DNA of 54,134 nucleotides, taken from a bacterium. GTDB taxonomy: Bacteria; Latescibacterota; Latescibacteria; Latescibacterales; Latescibacteraceae. Position 1 is the stretch's first letter. Every line of letters begins with the position of its first letter. The DNA lies in NCBI GenBank assembly GCA_021372535.1, contig JAJFUH010000170.1:1-54134 (forward strand), read 5' to 3'. Positions 16,348-25,625 of this stretch are shown piece after piece. Under the pieces are notes generated by a model. The model was not told the DNA's origin, made no database searches, and worked only from the letters and a program-made list of their open reading frames with translations. The position numbers and the translations under genes are program-made.

Positions 16348-18243
16348 ATGCACATAATACCCTATATAATCTCCGGTAGTATGGTATTATTTGGAATAAA
16401 CGCGGATTCTCACGCGCGGCTTCCTGATAGTGAGACTCAGGTCAGTCACCGTGTAAATATTCTTGTTGAAGGGTTGACTCGCCCGAATCCATTCCGGGTC
16501 ACCATGAATACCCGCGGGGCAGCGCATGGACATTACAAAGTTTGCCAAGCCTCCGGCAGTGACAGAGAAAATTCCGACCTCCCCGCGATAGAGAGACCGC
16601 CCGGTGAAACCGCAGCACGTGTGAGTGAGAACGCCGCAGATGCCCGTATCCATGAAGAGCGGGGAGAGTACCGGGGATTGCGCTGGCCTGACTGGATTGT
16701 GATTGCGGGGTACATCGCGTTCATGCTCGGAATCGGCCTGTTCTACCTTCACAGGCAGAAAAACACCGAGGATTACCTGCTCGGCGGGAGAAAAATTCAT
16801 CCGGTCGCTTCCGGTATCTCACTGTTTGCGACCATGATAAGCACCATCTCGTACCTCGCCTATCCCGGCGAGGTTATCAGGCACGGCCCCACGGTATTAC
16901 TGCTGTACATTGCTTCTCTTCCGGTTATTTACCTTATCATGGGGTACGGATTGATACCTCTCCTCATGCGGCTCCCCGTCACAAGCGCGTATGAAATTCT
17001 GGAAAAACCACTCGGTACCGGAGTGCGGCTGTTCGGGTCGGCTATTTTTGTCCTGACACGGCTTGCGTGGATGGCCCTTTTGATTTTTCTCGCCGCAAAA
17101 TCGATGGTGGTCATGGTTAACGGTAAAACCGAGCTTATCCCCATAATAATAACTGTGGTCGGTGTCGTCACCCTCATATATTCCTCCATGGGAGGGCTGC
17201 GTGCGGTTGTTGTAACCGATGTGGCGCAATTCTTCATACTCGCGGCGGGAGCGATGCTGACGATGCTGTTTGTCACGGTGGCCATGGGGGGACCATTGAC
17301 GTGGTTTCCCACCTCCTGGGCGCCGAACTGGGACAGCTTTGTCGTATTCAGTATCGATCCTCATGTCCGCGTCACCGTAGTGGGAAGCATGGTATTCACC
17401 ATCGTATGGTGGGTCTGCACTGCCGGAGCGGACCAGATGGCGATTCAACGTTACCTCTCGACCCGTGACGTTCGAGCGGCCCGTCGCGCGTTTTTTACCA
17501 ACAACTGCGCGGATATTACCATTACGGTGCTTCTCGGGCTTGTCGGATTTGCCCTGCTCGGCTTTTTCCGGGGGAATCCGCATCTTGTCGGGGACGGAAA
17601 GAGTATCACCGGGGATACCGATTTCCTGTTTCCCCATTATATCGCGAATTTTCTTCCGGTCGGGGTTTCGGGGCTCGTTGTCGCGGGGCTGCTTTCCGCC
17701 GCAATGTCGAGCCTTTCATCAGGCATCAATTCCACAGCCACCGTCGTCGTGTCCGATTTTATCGACCGTTTCCGGAAGCGCACGGACAGCGAGATACATC
17801 ATGTGAAGATTGCCCGGTACATAAGCATCGCGGCCGGTGTGATCGTCATTCTCACCGGAACCTGCATGGAGAAGGTGCCGGGCAATATCATGGAAGTCAC
17901 CAGCAAAACGAACGGCCTTTTCGTGGCGCCGCTTTTCAGCCTTTTCTTCATGGCGCTGTTCGTTCCGTTCGCCACGCCGTTCGGGGCGGTTTTCGGATCG
18001 ATATACGGATGGTGCTGCGGAGGTTTTTTTGCTTTCTGGGATGTTATCACGGGACAGCCCGGGCTCAGTTTTCTGTGGATTCTGCCGGTTTCGCTTGCGT
18101 GCAGCATTCTGTTCGGTATGCTCTTCAGTATGGTTCCGTCACGGGGGAAGAGCTGGAAGGTTATTTCTGTCTGGTCTTTGGCACTTCTCGTTCCCCCCGT
18201 AACGACCTATGTTATTTTATCAGGGAAAATTCTGTTGTGGTGA
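16348..18243 (+). CDS. Sodium:solute symporter (SSS family); N-terminal start uncertain
   Basis: The open frame gives 631 residues, but the conserved symporter only begins near residue 111 (RWPDWIVIAGYIAFMLGIG), followed by about 13 membrane segments. Family blocks include EDYLLGGRKI near 140, SYLAYPGEVIRHG near 170, and AAMSSLSSGINSTATVVVSDF near 450. It imports a sugar, amino acid or organic acid with sodium. The first 110 residues lack any family resemblance, and the DNA encoding residues 17-23 is a copy of repeat family B, so this part is probably not translated. Candidate real starts are TTG at 16678 (GGGGAG 11 nt upstream) or GTG at 16621. This is the last plus-strand gene of the carbohydrate cluster. 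Confidence 0.88.
   Translation: MHIIPYIISGSMVLFGINADSHARLPDSETQVSHRVNILVEGLTRPNPFRVTMNTRGAAHGHYKVCQASGSDRENSDLPAIERPPGETAARVSENAADARIHEERGEYRGLRWPDWIVIAGYIAFMLGIGLFYLHRQKNTEDYLLGGRKIHPVASGISLFATMISTISYLAYPGEVIRHGPTVLLLYIASLPVIYLIMGYGLIPLLMRLPVTSAYEILEKPLGTGVRLFGSAIFVLTRLAWMALLIFLAAKSMVVMVNGKTELIPIIITVVGVVTLIYSSMGGLRAVVVTDVAQFFILAAGAMLTMLFVTVAMGGPLTWFPTSWAPNWDSFVVFSIDPHVRVTVVGSMVFTIVWWVCTAGADQMAIQRYLSTRDVRAARRAFFTNNCADITITVLLGLVGFALLGFFRGNPHLVGDGKSITGDTDFLFPHYIANFLPVGVSGLVVAGLLSAAMSSLSSGINSTATVVVSDFIDRFRKRTDSEIHHVKIARYISIAAGVIVILTGTCMEKVPGNIMEVTSKTNGLFVAPLFSLFFMALFVPFATPFGAVFGSIYGWCCGGFFAFWDVITGQPGLSFLWILPVSLACSILFGMLFSMVPSRGKSWKVISVWSLALLVPPVTTYVILSGKILLW
16395..16416. repeat. Short interspersed repeat, family B (CGCGGATTCTC-type)
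   Basis: The segment contains AAACGCGGATTCTCACGCG, close to the copies at 44990-45021 and (inverted) 4711-4737. It lies inside the nominal 5' part of the symporter frame, which argues that this part is not coding. Confidence 0.45.
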
Positions 18244-18358
18244 CAGTTTCTCACGGATATGTGGACAACGTAAGACATTACTGGTATATGAATGCCACCT
18301 TTTTTCCCGGTTCACCCCTTTGTTTCCTCTTTATGACCGTTTGCAGGTATAATAATAA

Positions 18359-18390
18359 TCCCCCCTCTCCAATGGGCAGGAAAGGGGGGA
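18359..18390. terminator. Hairpin between convergent genes, probable bidirectional terminator
   Basis: A 12-bp stem with one mismatch pairs TCCCCCCTCTCC (18359-18370) with GGAAAGGGGGGA (18379-18390) around an 8-nt loop. It sits between the convergent symporter and DUF362 genes. No long T-tract follows on either strand, so termination strength is uncertain. Confidence 0.5.
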
Positions 18391-18470
18391 TTAATGTAAA
18401 CTCAGGTTCTTTGACCTTCGACAGGTATATCGAGGCAGTCTATTATATTAACGCTGCCGGTAGTAATAGG

Positions 18471-20075
18471 CTAAACAGTGATGCTGATCTGTTTCGTCTC
18501 CGAAAAACTGCCCGCTTTTAACTGGTAATAATAGGTACCCGAAGCGGCTTTTGCGATATTCCATCCGGCCATGTGGTAGCCCGCTTCACATGCGCCGTCC
18601 ACAAGCACCGCAATGGATTGTTTTTTCCCGTTGAGGACTTCGAGACGGACGTTCTGTTTCTGCGGTACATCGTATGCTATGCACACATACGGGTATGAGG
18701 CGTTCGGGATATTCTGATACAGAACCCGTGCGCCGGGAGACTGCGGCAGAGGTGTTTTCTGCTGTCTGACTTTTGAGTAATCGAACGGCTCGTTGCACAT
18801 ATGGAACCGCGGCTCGGTCATGTTATTATAGTTTTTCTGGAGGTAGTATGTCAGAAGTTCCGTCCGCTTGAAACTATCGAGCGGAGTCAGAACCGCGCCT
18901 TCGGTTTTCCAGTCATATACAGGGATGATTCTCGGGTCGAGCACATTGAGCATACCGCGTTCCATGGCAAGGTGGAAAAGCCCGAAATTCCCGGGTTCAT
19001 GGCCGGCGAGCCAATGGCCGATGATATCGGTCTTGATCGGGTCCATACCGAAAACGATGATATTCGACATGAAATCCATCACCGTATTGTTTTCATGTGG
19101 TCCGCCGTTGAAACCATCACCGTCCCTGCCGACAATGCCCTCGACAACACAGAGTCCCATGGGGGAAGCCGAGAGGTTGTCGAGTGTCCGTGTCGCCCAG
19201 ATGTCCATCCATTGACCGCCGCTGTTTTTGTCTGCACGCTCCCAGCGGGGGATGCCGGCTGCAACATGGCGTTTGTAGTTTTCATCGAGTGTCTTCTCAA
19301 CGTCTTTAGTGATGTGGTCCTTATCGAGCTTTCTCAGAGCACCGAGCTGTCCGCAGAACTGCTGGTAATGATGGGCGATGCTGCCCTGGTGGTTTTTGCA
19401 ACAGAGGGTTATGCCCATGCCATGCGCCTTGAATTTCGAAATATTGAGCAGCCACGAATCTTTCGTGTTGATTGGATAGAGGTAAGGAAATTTCGTGTGA
19501 ATGACACCCTTGGGGACATCGACCCAGTTGATGTCCTCGGATCTGAGTTTGCTTACTTCGGGGCTTAAATCCCGTATATCGGCCCCTGTCCGGTCTGCCA
19601 TGGCGAAAAATCCCTGTGCTTTCCAGTCTTCGGGGCAGTTGACTTCCCTGATATAAAACTGGCTGCCGGAAAGCCCGAGTTCCTTCATGCCCTCGATGAC
19701 GCCCTCGGTAAAATCAACGTCAGTGTTGACCGTCATGCTGTAATCGTAAGAATACTTTGGGCTTCCTGATTGACAGCAGGTAAGGTTCGGTTTGATGGGA
19801 ATCTTGTGAGTGACAGGGATACCCTTGTCACGCTTCGGGACCATCACAGAACGGGAGAAATCCAGTCCCACCTGTTTTTTTGCTGCTGAATTGGTTTTTA
19901 CATCCACATTGGTTCGCATGATGAATACCGCTTCGGGATGCGCCTCCACAAACGGATGGACGCCGAAAAATCCCGCGGATGTCTGTGCCCGTGCGCCAAA
20001 GGAATGCAGTGGTTTCAACAGTTCGATACCGCCAGCGGCGGCAGTCAGCTTCAGAAACTCTCTCCGTGAAAACAT
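18471..20075 (-). CDS. Tat-exported DUF362 protein with C-terminal sorting/FlgD-Ig-like domain
   Basis: 534 residues. A twin-arginine signal (SRREFLKLTAAAGG; RR at 4-5) directs export of a folded protein. The body (about residues 90-400) is of the DUF362 type, seen in KAHGMGITLCCKNHQG, FPYLYPINTKDSWLLNISK and the VVEGIVGRDGDG block. DUF362 proteins are linked in other genomes to iron-sulfur or membrane-associated roles, but function is unknown. The last 75 residues form a beta domain (VRLEVLNGKKQ, YHMAGWNIAKAASGTYYYQLKAG) like the C-terminal sorting domains of FCB-group bacteria. A GGGAG site precedes the ATG. It has a paralogue at 43522-44979, which lacks this tail. Confidence 0.85.
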   Translation of the reverse strand: MFSRREFLKLTAAAGGIELLKPLHSFGARAQTSAGFFGVHPFVEAHPEAVFIMRTNVDVKTNSAAKKQVGLDFSRSVMVPKRDKGIPVTHKIPIKPNLTCCQSGSPKYSYDYSMTVNTDVDFTEGVIEGMKELGLSGSQFYIREVNCPEDWKAQGFFAMADRTGADIRDLSPEVSKLRSEDINWVDVPKGVIHTKFPYLYPINTKDSWLLNISKFKAHGMGITLCCKNHQGSIAHHYQQFCGQLGALRKLDKDHITKDVEKTLDENYKRHVAAGIPRWERADKNSGGQWMDIWATRTLDNLSASPMGLCVVEGIVGRDGDGFNGGPHENNTVMDFMSNIIVFGMDPIKTDIIGHWLAGHEPGNFGLFHLAMERGMLNVLDPRIIPVYDWKTEGAVLTPLDSFKRTELLTYYLQKNYNNMTEPRFHMCNEPFDYSKVRQQKTPLPQSPGARVLYQNIPNASYPYVCIAYDVPQKQNVRLEVLNGKKQSIAVLVDGACEAGYHMAGWNIAKAASGTYYYQLKAGSFSETKQISITV

Positions 20076-20191
20076 GGAAACTCCCTTGCAGTTGAGTATT
20101 GTAATAGTTTATACAAAATATTAAGGTATTTTCTTATCTGAACCATTTTTTACATACAGGACTCTATTCGTAATTTCAGTATTTAAATTTA

Positions 20192-20968
20192 CTACAAATA
20201 TGGTGCCTGAGAAATTTCTTTTTTCACATCTTCAACGAATTCTTCCATTTTTTTGAAATGAGAACCCTTCCAGAAGACTTTTCCGCATGACGAGCACCGG
20301 AAGAACTCATCATAGTAACGTCTCGTGTTCGGCTCCAATATGTCGATTACCGATTCTTTCGGTACCTCTTCCACAATTCCATTACATGAAATGCACCGTG
20401 AAAACGGCTGTATATATGCATGGAGGTCGAGACGTCTTATAACTTCATGTACCTGCTTTTCAGAATGCTGCGACCTGATCCAGTATCCATGGGTGACCTC
20501 GTTCATTTTCAGGAGCGAGACATCACGTGTCAGTATTATCCGATGGTGCTCACGCGCAATTCCGACAATTTCCGGGTCGGTATACGAATTATCGTACAGT
20601 GCGTCAAATCCAAGCATTCTCAGGCACCTTGCAAGCTTTCCGAGATGAACATCCAGGATGAATCGCGGCTCACGAAGTGGTTTTGCGCGGAGGCGGATCA
20701 CCGGTGAGATATCCATACTTTCGAATACGGGATACACCGAAACACAGTTGCCGTCCTGAAGGTGGTACAAAAATGAAACAGAATTTCCATCAACAAGGAT
20801 GAGGTCGATCTCGGTATGGGGAACGCCGATAGCTTCGATTGCATCCTTGACCGAGGGATTTCCTTCAAAGAGATAGGGAAACTGTGTTTTCCTCACCGGC
20901 CGGGGAAGAAAATCGTTGAGCTCTTCATAGAACCGGAAATGGGCTGTTTTTGCCGTTGCTGTATTCAT
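20192..20968 (-). CDS. Mut7-C RNase-domain protein with N-terminal ubiquitin-like domain
   Basis: 258 residues, cytoplasmic. Residues about 8-95 match the ubiquitin-like domain that often precedes Mut7-C (HFRFYEELNDFLP, GVPHTEIDLILVDG). Residues about 100-245 are a Mut7-C domain: PIN-like acidic residues Asp106 (FILDVHLGKLARCLRMLGFD) and Asp149 (RIILTRDVSLL), then a zinc ribbon with Cys192/Cys195 and Cys225/Cys228. Homologues are predicted nucleases of RNA, and the exact substrate is unknown. The length is typical for bacterial two-domain members. It stands alone on the minus strand, with gaps of 116 and 273 nt on its two sides. Confidence 0.92.
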   Translation of the reverse strand: MNTATAKTAHFRFYEELNDFLPRPVRKTQFPYLFEGNPSVKDAIEAIGVPHTEIDLILVDGNSVSFLYHLQDGNCVSVYPVFESMDISPVIRLRAKPLREPRFILDVHLGKLARCLRMLGFDALYDNSYTDPEIVGIAREHHRIILTRDVSLLKMNEVTHGYWIRSQHSEKQVHEVIRRLDLHAYIQPFSRCISCNGIVEEVPKESVIDILEPNTRRYYDEFFRCSSCGKVFWKGSHFKKMEEFVEDVKKEISQAPYL

Positions 20969-21241
20969 GATTGAGTGGTGTTACTCGAAAAATCCTCCGT
21001 ATTTAGGGATTTATAATGTTGGGTAATGGAACAGGATGCTTATTTCCATGCTCCGGAAAGAAAAAATCTCACTGGTTCATCGTTGTGCACATGAAAAAAT
21101 ACTTTTCAGCGCCTTCATATGCTGTATGACGGGATATGATTCATAAAAGTTTCAGAAAATTATCATCATGACGATATCAGGGCAGGAATCGGGGTGAAAT
21201 GGAATGCCGTAATAATACAAAAAACCGTGGATGAAATACAC

Positions 21242-21934
21242 CTACTCGTTTCCCGGATCGGGAGTGGCGAGCACGCAGACCGTAATCCTGCCTGCGCCGC
21301 CTTCACTGAGCGCGCGGGCGCACTCTGCGATGGTGGAGCCGGTCGTCAGCACATCGTCGATGAGAATGACATCACGGCCGGACAGGGACCTGCCGCCGCA
21401 GAAGACAAATGCATTCCGGACATTCTCGGCACGTTTGGAATGGTCGAGCGCAGTCTGGGTATCGGTTTTCCGGGCCCGTTTCAAAATATCAGTTCGTATC
21501 TCATGGCCGGAAAACGATGAGATTCCACGGGCGATATGCTCGCTCTGGTTATACCCTCTTTCCTTGAACCGGTCGGGATGGAGAGGAACAGGAACGAGAA
21601 GCGCATTTTCGCCGACAGGATTCTGTGCTGTGGCTTTCCGGGCCAGAAGCTCACCCATGACAAGACCTATGGACGGCATCCCGTGATATTTCAGGGAGTG
21701 AACGATACGGCGGCACGAACCATCATAGGGGAGGAGAATGACAAAATCTGTCACATGTTCCATGGCGCGGGGCGGAGCAGCGTAATGGAATGCCCTTTCC
21801 GTGAACGATTCGATACAGTCGGGGCAGATGATCCCGCCGGTAATCATTGCGGATTCGCAGGAGGGGCAAACCGGCGGGAACAGGAAATCTTTCAGGGAAT
21901 GGTAAATCTCAAGAACAGCCGACCGGCCATTCAT
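21242..21934 (-). CDS. comF: ComF-family phosphoribosyltransferase-like protein
   Basis: 230 residues. An N-terminal zinc finger (Cys23, Cys26, Cys37, Cys40) is followed by a phosphoribosyltransferase fold with the PRPP-binding loop VILIDDVLTTGST near residues 183-195. ComF proteins are associated with DNA uptake and processing in competent bacteria. The biochemical activity is not settled. The middle segment (ENALLVPVPLHPDRFKERGYNQ) is the family hallmark. Its ribosome-binding site (AAGGTGAG) lies within the last codons of the envelope-protein gene that ends at 21939, so the two are translationally coupled. It is the last gene of the radical SAM / envelope protein / comF operon. Confidence 0.93.
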   Translation of the reverse strand: MNGRSAVLEIYHSLKDFLFPPVCPSCESAMITGGIICPDCIESFTERAFHYAAPPRAMEHVTDFVILLPYDGSCRRIVHSLKYHGMPSIGLVMGELLARKATAQNPVGENALLVPVPLHPDRFKERGYNQSEHIARGISSFSGHEIRTDILKRARKTDTQTALDHSKRAENVRNAFVFCGGRSLSGRDVILIDDVLTTGSTIAECARALSEGGAGRITVCVLATPDPGNE

Positions 21935-21938
21935 GATC

Positions 21939-23495
21939 TTATCTCACCTTCATGACCGTCTCGATTCCCACAAAACGGTTTTTGTCGAGACCGCCCTTTT
22001 CGTTCGGGGTGAACGTATACCGTGTATCCCATACGATCATGAGCGATGGAGCAATCTCGAAGCCGATACGGGTTCCGTACATCGTGTTTTCGGTGTAATC
22101 GAGGAGGTTATACCGGTCCATATCGACGTATGTGTTATAGAAATAGGCTTCGGCAAGCGAGATTTTGGGAATCTGCTGAAGCACGCGGTCGAGGACATTC
22201 ACAACCCCGGTGAGGTCCTGGTACTGTCTGTCGCCGGTCATGTACTGATAGGTTGCGCGGGCGCTTACCATATCGAAGAAGTTATATCCCGCCATGCCAT
22301 ACATACCGTTAAGGGTCTCGTCCGGGAGAAAATCCTCTTTTGTTCTCGGTGATGCGCCTACCAGCACGACACGTTCATGTTCGTAAAGGTTGTCAAAGTA
22401 ATTCGGGCGGAAACGGCCCTCGAAGTGACGGTACTCGATACGGCCTTTGAAACGCTGCACGAGGAGCTGGAGACCGGGAAAGGCTGTTCCCCATCCGCCA
22501 TCAATATTTTCATCCCCGGTGTGAATCTTTGCATACTGGCCGTACAAATCCAGGTTTACCGGTCCTTCAAGCAAAGGCAGCCCGGCATCAAACCCGTAAA
22601 CCGAGACGCCGTTCTTGTGCTTCTTGATATTGAGGGGATCGCTGTAGGTCACATTATTGTCAAAGCCTTTATTGCCTGCGTTGTCGCTCCACCATGCATC
22701 GGTAAAGTTATCCCCGTCGGCGTCCGGATCGACGAATGTTTTTACGCCGTTATCGATCGTATAATCTGTTAAGCCGTCATGGTCGGTATCGATCCAGAGA
22801 TGTCTGTTATTGGGGAATCCATCCTGAAAATCAGGGTAACCGTCATTATCCGAATCCTTCAGTCCGGCGAACTGATTGATGTCTCTGACAAACGTTCCGC
22901 CGATGGTGAGCCTGCTGATGATTCCCATCTCCATGGGTTTGAGAGGCCGTGCAGTGACTCTGCCCCCCACAACTGCGCCTTTGTTTTTCAGGTCGCCGAA
23001 GGAATTCACCATGCCATGAAAACCGATACCGAATGTGCCGACATCTCTCACCGCGAAATCGAGGCCGACCTTCTTGTCGGCGGGATAGTTGAGCGTGTTG
23101 CGGTACCCGTCCATGATAAGACCGTACCCGAGCGTGACATCGTCGAGCGCGCCTGCCCGGGCATATATCTGGTCGAGCGGTTTGCCGTATCGTACGTAGT
23201 AGATTTTACGGAGGATTGTATCCCATACCCTGTTTTTATTGGAAAAATCCCATCCTTCGTCCGAAATTTTTCCTTTTTCGTCGATGAAAACTTCAATATC
23301 GAGGCCAACACCGAACTTCCCGATGGGTACATCGGGGCGGAATGAAAACCGCTGCCATTGAACGCCACCCATGGTAACTGTGCCGTAGCCGGCCTGGATG
23401 GTCATTTTCTGTGAAACCTCTTCCTGCGCGGAAATCAACGGAGTATTAAGAAAAGCGAGGAATGTTACAGCGATAGCGATCCAAGAAGGTTTCAT
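21939..23495 (-). CDS. Exported envelope protein with Asp-rich Ca-binding (thrombospondin type 3-like) insert
   Basis: 518 residues with a signal peptide (1-23, ending LISAQ). The sequence is rich in alternating polar/aromatic strands separated by short turns, as in outer-membrane beta-barrels. I therefore regard it as a probable barrel. Residues about 210-265 carry acidic repeats (DSDNDGYPDFQDG, DTDHDGLTDY, DPDADGDNFTDAW) resembling thrombospondin type 3/EF-hand-like calcium-binding units. The family name is not recognised. The larger protein at 39229-42273 has the same kind of insert. AAAGGA lies upstream of the ATG. It follows the radical SAM gene by 36 nt and precedes comF by 4 nt. Confidence 0.75.
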   Translation of the reverse strand: MKPSWIAIAVTFLAFLNTPLISAQEEVSQKMTIQAGYGTVTMGGVQWQRFSFRPDVPIGKFGVGLDIEVFIDEKGKISDEGWDFSNKNRVWDTILRKIYYVRYGKPLDQIYARAGALDDVTLGYGLIMDGYRNTLNYPADKKVGLDFAVRDVGTFGIGFHGMVNSFGDLKNKGAVVGGRVTARPLKPMEMGIISRLTIGGTFVRDINQFAGLKDSDNDGYPDFQDGFPNNRHLWIDTDHDGLTDYTIDNGVKTFVDPDADGDNFTDAWWSDNAGNKGFDNNVTYSDPLNIKKHKNGVSVYGFDAGLPLLEGPVNLDLYGQYAKIHTGDENIDGGWGTAFPGLQLLVQRFKGRIEYRHFEGRFRPNYFDNLYEHERVVLVGASPRTKEDFLPDETLNGMYGMAGYNFFDMVSARATYQYMTGDRQYQDLTGVVNVLDRVLQQIPKISLAEAYFYNTYVDMDRYNLLDYTENTMYGTRIGFEIAPSLMIVWDTRYTFTPNEKGGLDKNRFVGIETVMKVR

Positions 23496-23531
23496 GGCTG
23501 TTCCTTTCCCGGGGCGTTGATTTTGATTTTT

Positions 23532-25625
23532 TCAGAATGTACGGTTCATGACATGAAAGGCGAATGAAAGACTCAGACGGAAGTCTCTCAGTGCAATCAA
23601 AATGATTTTCGGAATCGAGAACGTGAAAGGCACAATTCTCCGATGTCTGAGCCGCTCGAGGGTAAGCGACCAGAACAGAGTTATCTTACGGCGCCGTGCA
23701 ACCTGCTTGATCGAAAAATTTTCCACCTGCTGGATGACATTGGTAAGATAAGGTGAAAACATGGTCGGGCTTTGAGAATCGTGCTTTTTCGATGTCAGAC
23801 GATCAAAATAGAGGTTCATTTCCCCGATAAGCATGTTAAAGCGTTTTTTGGCAGAGCCCCTGAGAATCGCGCCATCATAGTAATCGAGGATTTTGCTTTT
23901 AAGGGAGGTAACAAATACGTGCATTTCTTCGTTGTTTTTGATTTTATTGAAACGATTTTTAGCCTCGGCCAGATATGCGGTAAAATCGGCTACGAACTTG
24001 AATGTCGGATCATCGGGTTTACGGGTGAGCAGCCACAGCTCCTGAAGCTCGAAGAAAAACGCTATCCGTTTTTTGAGACCGCCAAGCAGTTCACGTATCC
24101 GCCTCATCTGGAACGCACCCCAGGGCATGACAGGAGTCCCCGGGCGGATGTTGGTGCGGTGTTTTCTTCTTACGAATCCCGCGACCATCGGATGACGCGG
24201 TTCGAGCAGGCTGTTTTTATACCACATTATGTTCTGAAATATATTCCAGTATGCTTTACTGCCGGAGCGTATCAGTATTTTTTTGAGGTTTTCAAAGCTG
24301 TAGAACGATTGCCATGCCTCATTGTATGTTGCAACCCATTCCTCACGGCTCATGAGCGGGTGATTCATGGATGGATGAAACGAGTCATATGTGTTGAGAT
24401 CGGGGTCCATGTATTCACCGGCAACCACCATGTCGTAATGGTCCTTTGATCCGGGAAGCGGGGTGAGCATGAAAAACGAAGCCTGATCCACCTTGATGTC
24501 ATTCTTAAGCCTGCGGATATCTTCGCGAACAGATTCCGGTGTGTCATAGGGGAAACCGATAATATACCCGACATGGGTCATGACACCTGAATTATGCCAT
24601 GCCTCGATGAATTCCGCATAGTTATCGACATTGTTCTGTTTTTTACCGACAGCCTCGATATTTTTAGGATTGAGGCTTTCCATCCCGATAAATACCTGCG
24701 TGCATCCGGCGCGCGCGGCCTTTTCAACAAAATTCCTGATGGTATGGGATTTCATATCGACCTGCATCAGGAACGAGATTTTCAATCCATCTTCCTCAAT
24801 GAATTTGATTATGCCGTCGAAAATCTTTTCCCATTCGGGATTACGCGAAAAATTATCATCGGTGAAAAAATAGCTGTTTATACCATTCTGATAATTCTGA
24901 CTTATGGTTGCAAGGACTCTTTCGGCGGAACGGTGCCGCATTTTATGCCCTTGTACATTGATGACGGTACAGAAGGAACACCCGAAGGGACATCCCCGCG
25001 AACAGTCGAGCGTGCCGAGATGAGGTATTGCGAAACGATTCATGTACGAGGAATCGGGCCGGGGTATGTGCATCTGTGAAAAATCGGGGAATTCGTCCAT
25101 GCGGTAGAGGGATTTTTCTTTACCCTGCACTACATCGAATAAAATCTGTTCCCAGCGGTTTTCCGCCTCGCCGTGGACAATGGTGACCCCAATGTCCATG
25201 AGTTCCTGAATTTCCGGTGTCGGTTCACCGAACATTGAAATGATACCGCTCACATGGAATCCCCCGATGAGGGTTTTTATCCCGAGCGATGTCAGTTTTT
25301 TCGCAATATCCGATGCGCGGGGAAACTGGTTTGACTGGACGCCTACAATTGCGGCGATAACCCGGTTTGAACCTTTGTTTTTTCTGGCAAGACGTTCGAA
25401 CGGAATGACATCGATGACTTCATCGAACAGCTTTATCGATATATCTATGTTTTTTTCTTTTTTCCAGCGGTCGACAAATTCGAGGGTGATGCTGCGCATG
25501 CATGCAAGCGTGTTGCACGGCAGAACACCGCGTAAATAACGAATGACATAGCCCTCTTCATCATATCGCGAAGGATTGATGAAGAGCATAGTTAGAGATT
25601 GTGGAGTTTGCGTGGTTTTTTCCAT
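23532..25625 (-). CDS. B12-binding-domain radical SAM protein
   Basis: 697 residues, cytoplasmic. Residues about 15-180 form a cobalamin-binding-type Rossmann domain (VGVQSNQFPRASDIAKKLTSLG, LIGGFHVSG). A radical SAM domain follows with the iron-sulfur motif CxxxCxxC at Cys212, Cys216 and Cys219. Other family features are YFFTDDNFSRNPEW and QVFIGMESLNPKNIEAVGKKQN. The last 250 residues are helical and rich in basic and aromatic residues, of unknown role. Enzymes of this class carry out radical methylations or rearrangements, and the substrate is unknown. It is first in the operon with the envelope protein and comF. I see no strong Shine-Dalgarno site before the ATG. Confidence 0.92.
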   Translation of the reverse strand: MEKTTQTPQSLTMLFINPSRYDEEGYVIRYLRGVLPCNTLACMRSITLEFVDRWKKEKNIDISIKLFDEVIDVIPFERLARKNKGSNRVIAAIVGVQSNQFPRASDIAKKLTSLGIKTLIGGFHVSGIISMFGEPTPEIQELMDIGVTIVHGEAENRWEQILFDVVQGKEKSLYRMDEFPDFSQMHIPRPDSSYMNRFAIPHLGTLDCSRGCPFGCSFCTVINVQGHKMRHRSAERVLATISQNYQNGINSYFFTDDNFSRNPEWEKIFDGIIKFIEEDGLKISFLMQVDMKSHTIRNFVEKAARAGCTQVFIGMESLNPKNIEAVGKKQNNVDNYAEFIEAWHNSGVMTHVGYIIGFPYDTPESVREDIRRLKNDIKVDQASFFMLTPLPGSKDHYDMVVAGEYMDPDLNTYDSFHPSMNHPLMSREEWVATYNEAWQSFYSFENLKKILIRSGSKAYWNIFQNIMWYKNSLLEPRHPMVAGFVRRKHRTNIRPGTPVMPWGAFQMRRIRELLGGLKKRIAFFFELQELWLLTRKPDDPTFKFVADFTAYLAEAKNRFNKIKNNEEMHVFVTSLKSKILDYYDGAILRGSAKKRFNMLIGEMNLYFDRLTSKKHDSQSPTMFSPYLTNVIQQVENFSIKQVARRRKITLFWSLTLERLRHRRIVPFTFSIPKIILIALRDFRLSLSFAFHVMNRTF

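Noticed and set aside
18801-19568. Plus-strand open frame opposite the DUF362 gene
   Set aside because: It is antisense to a Tat-signal DUF362 protein. No ribosome-binding site or domain is seen in it.
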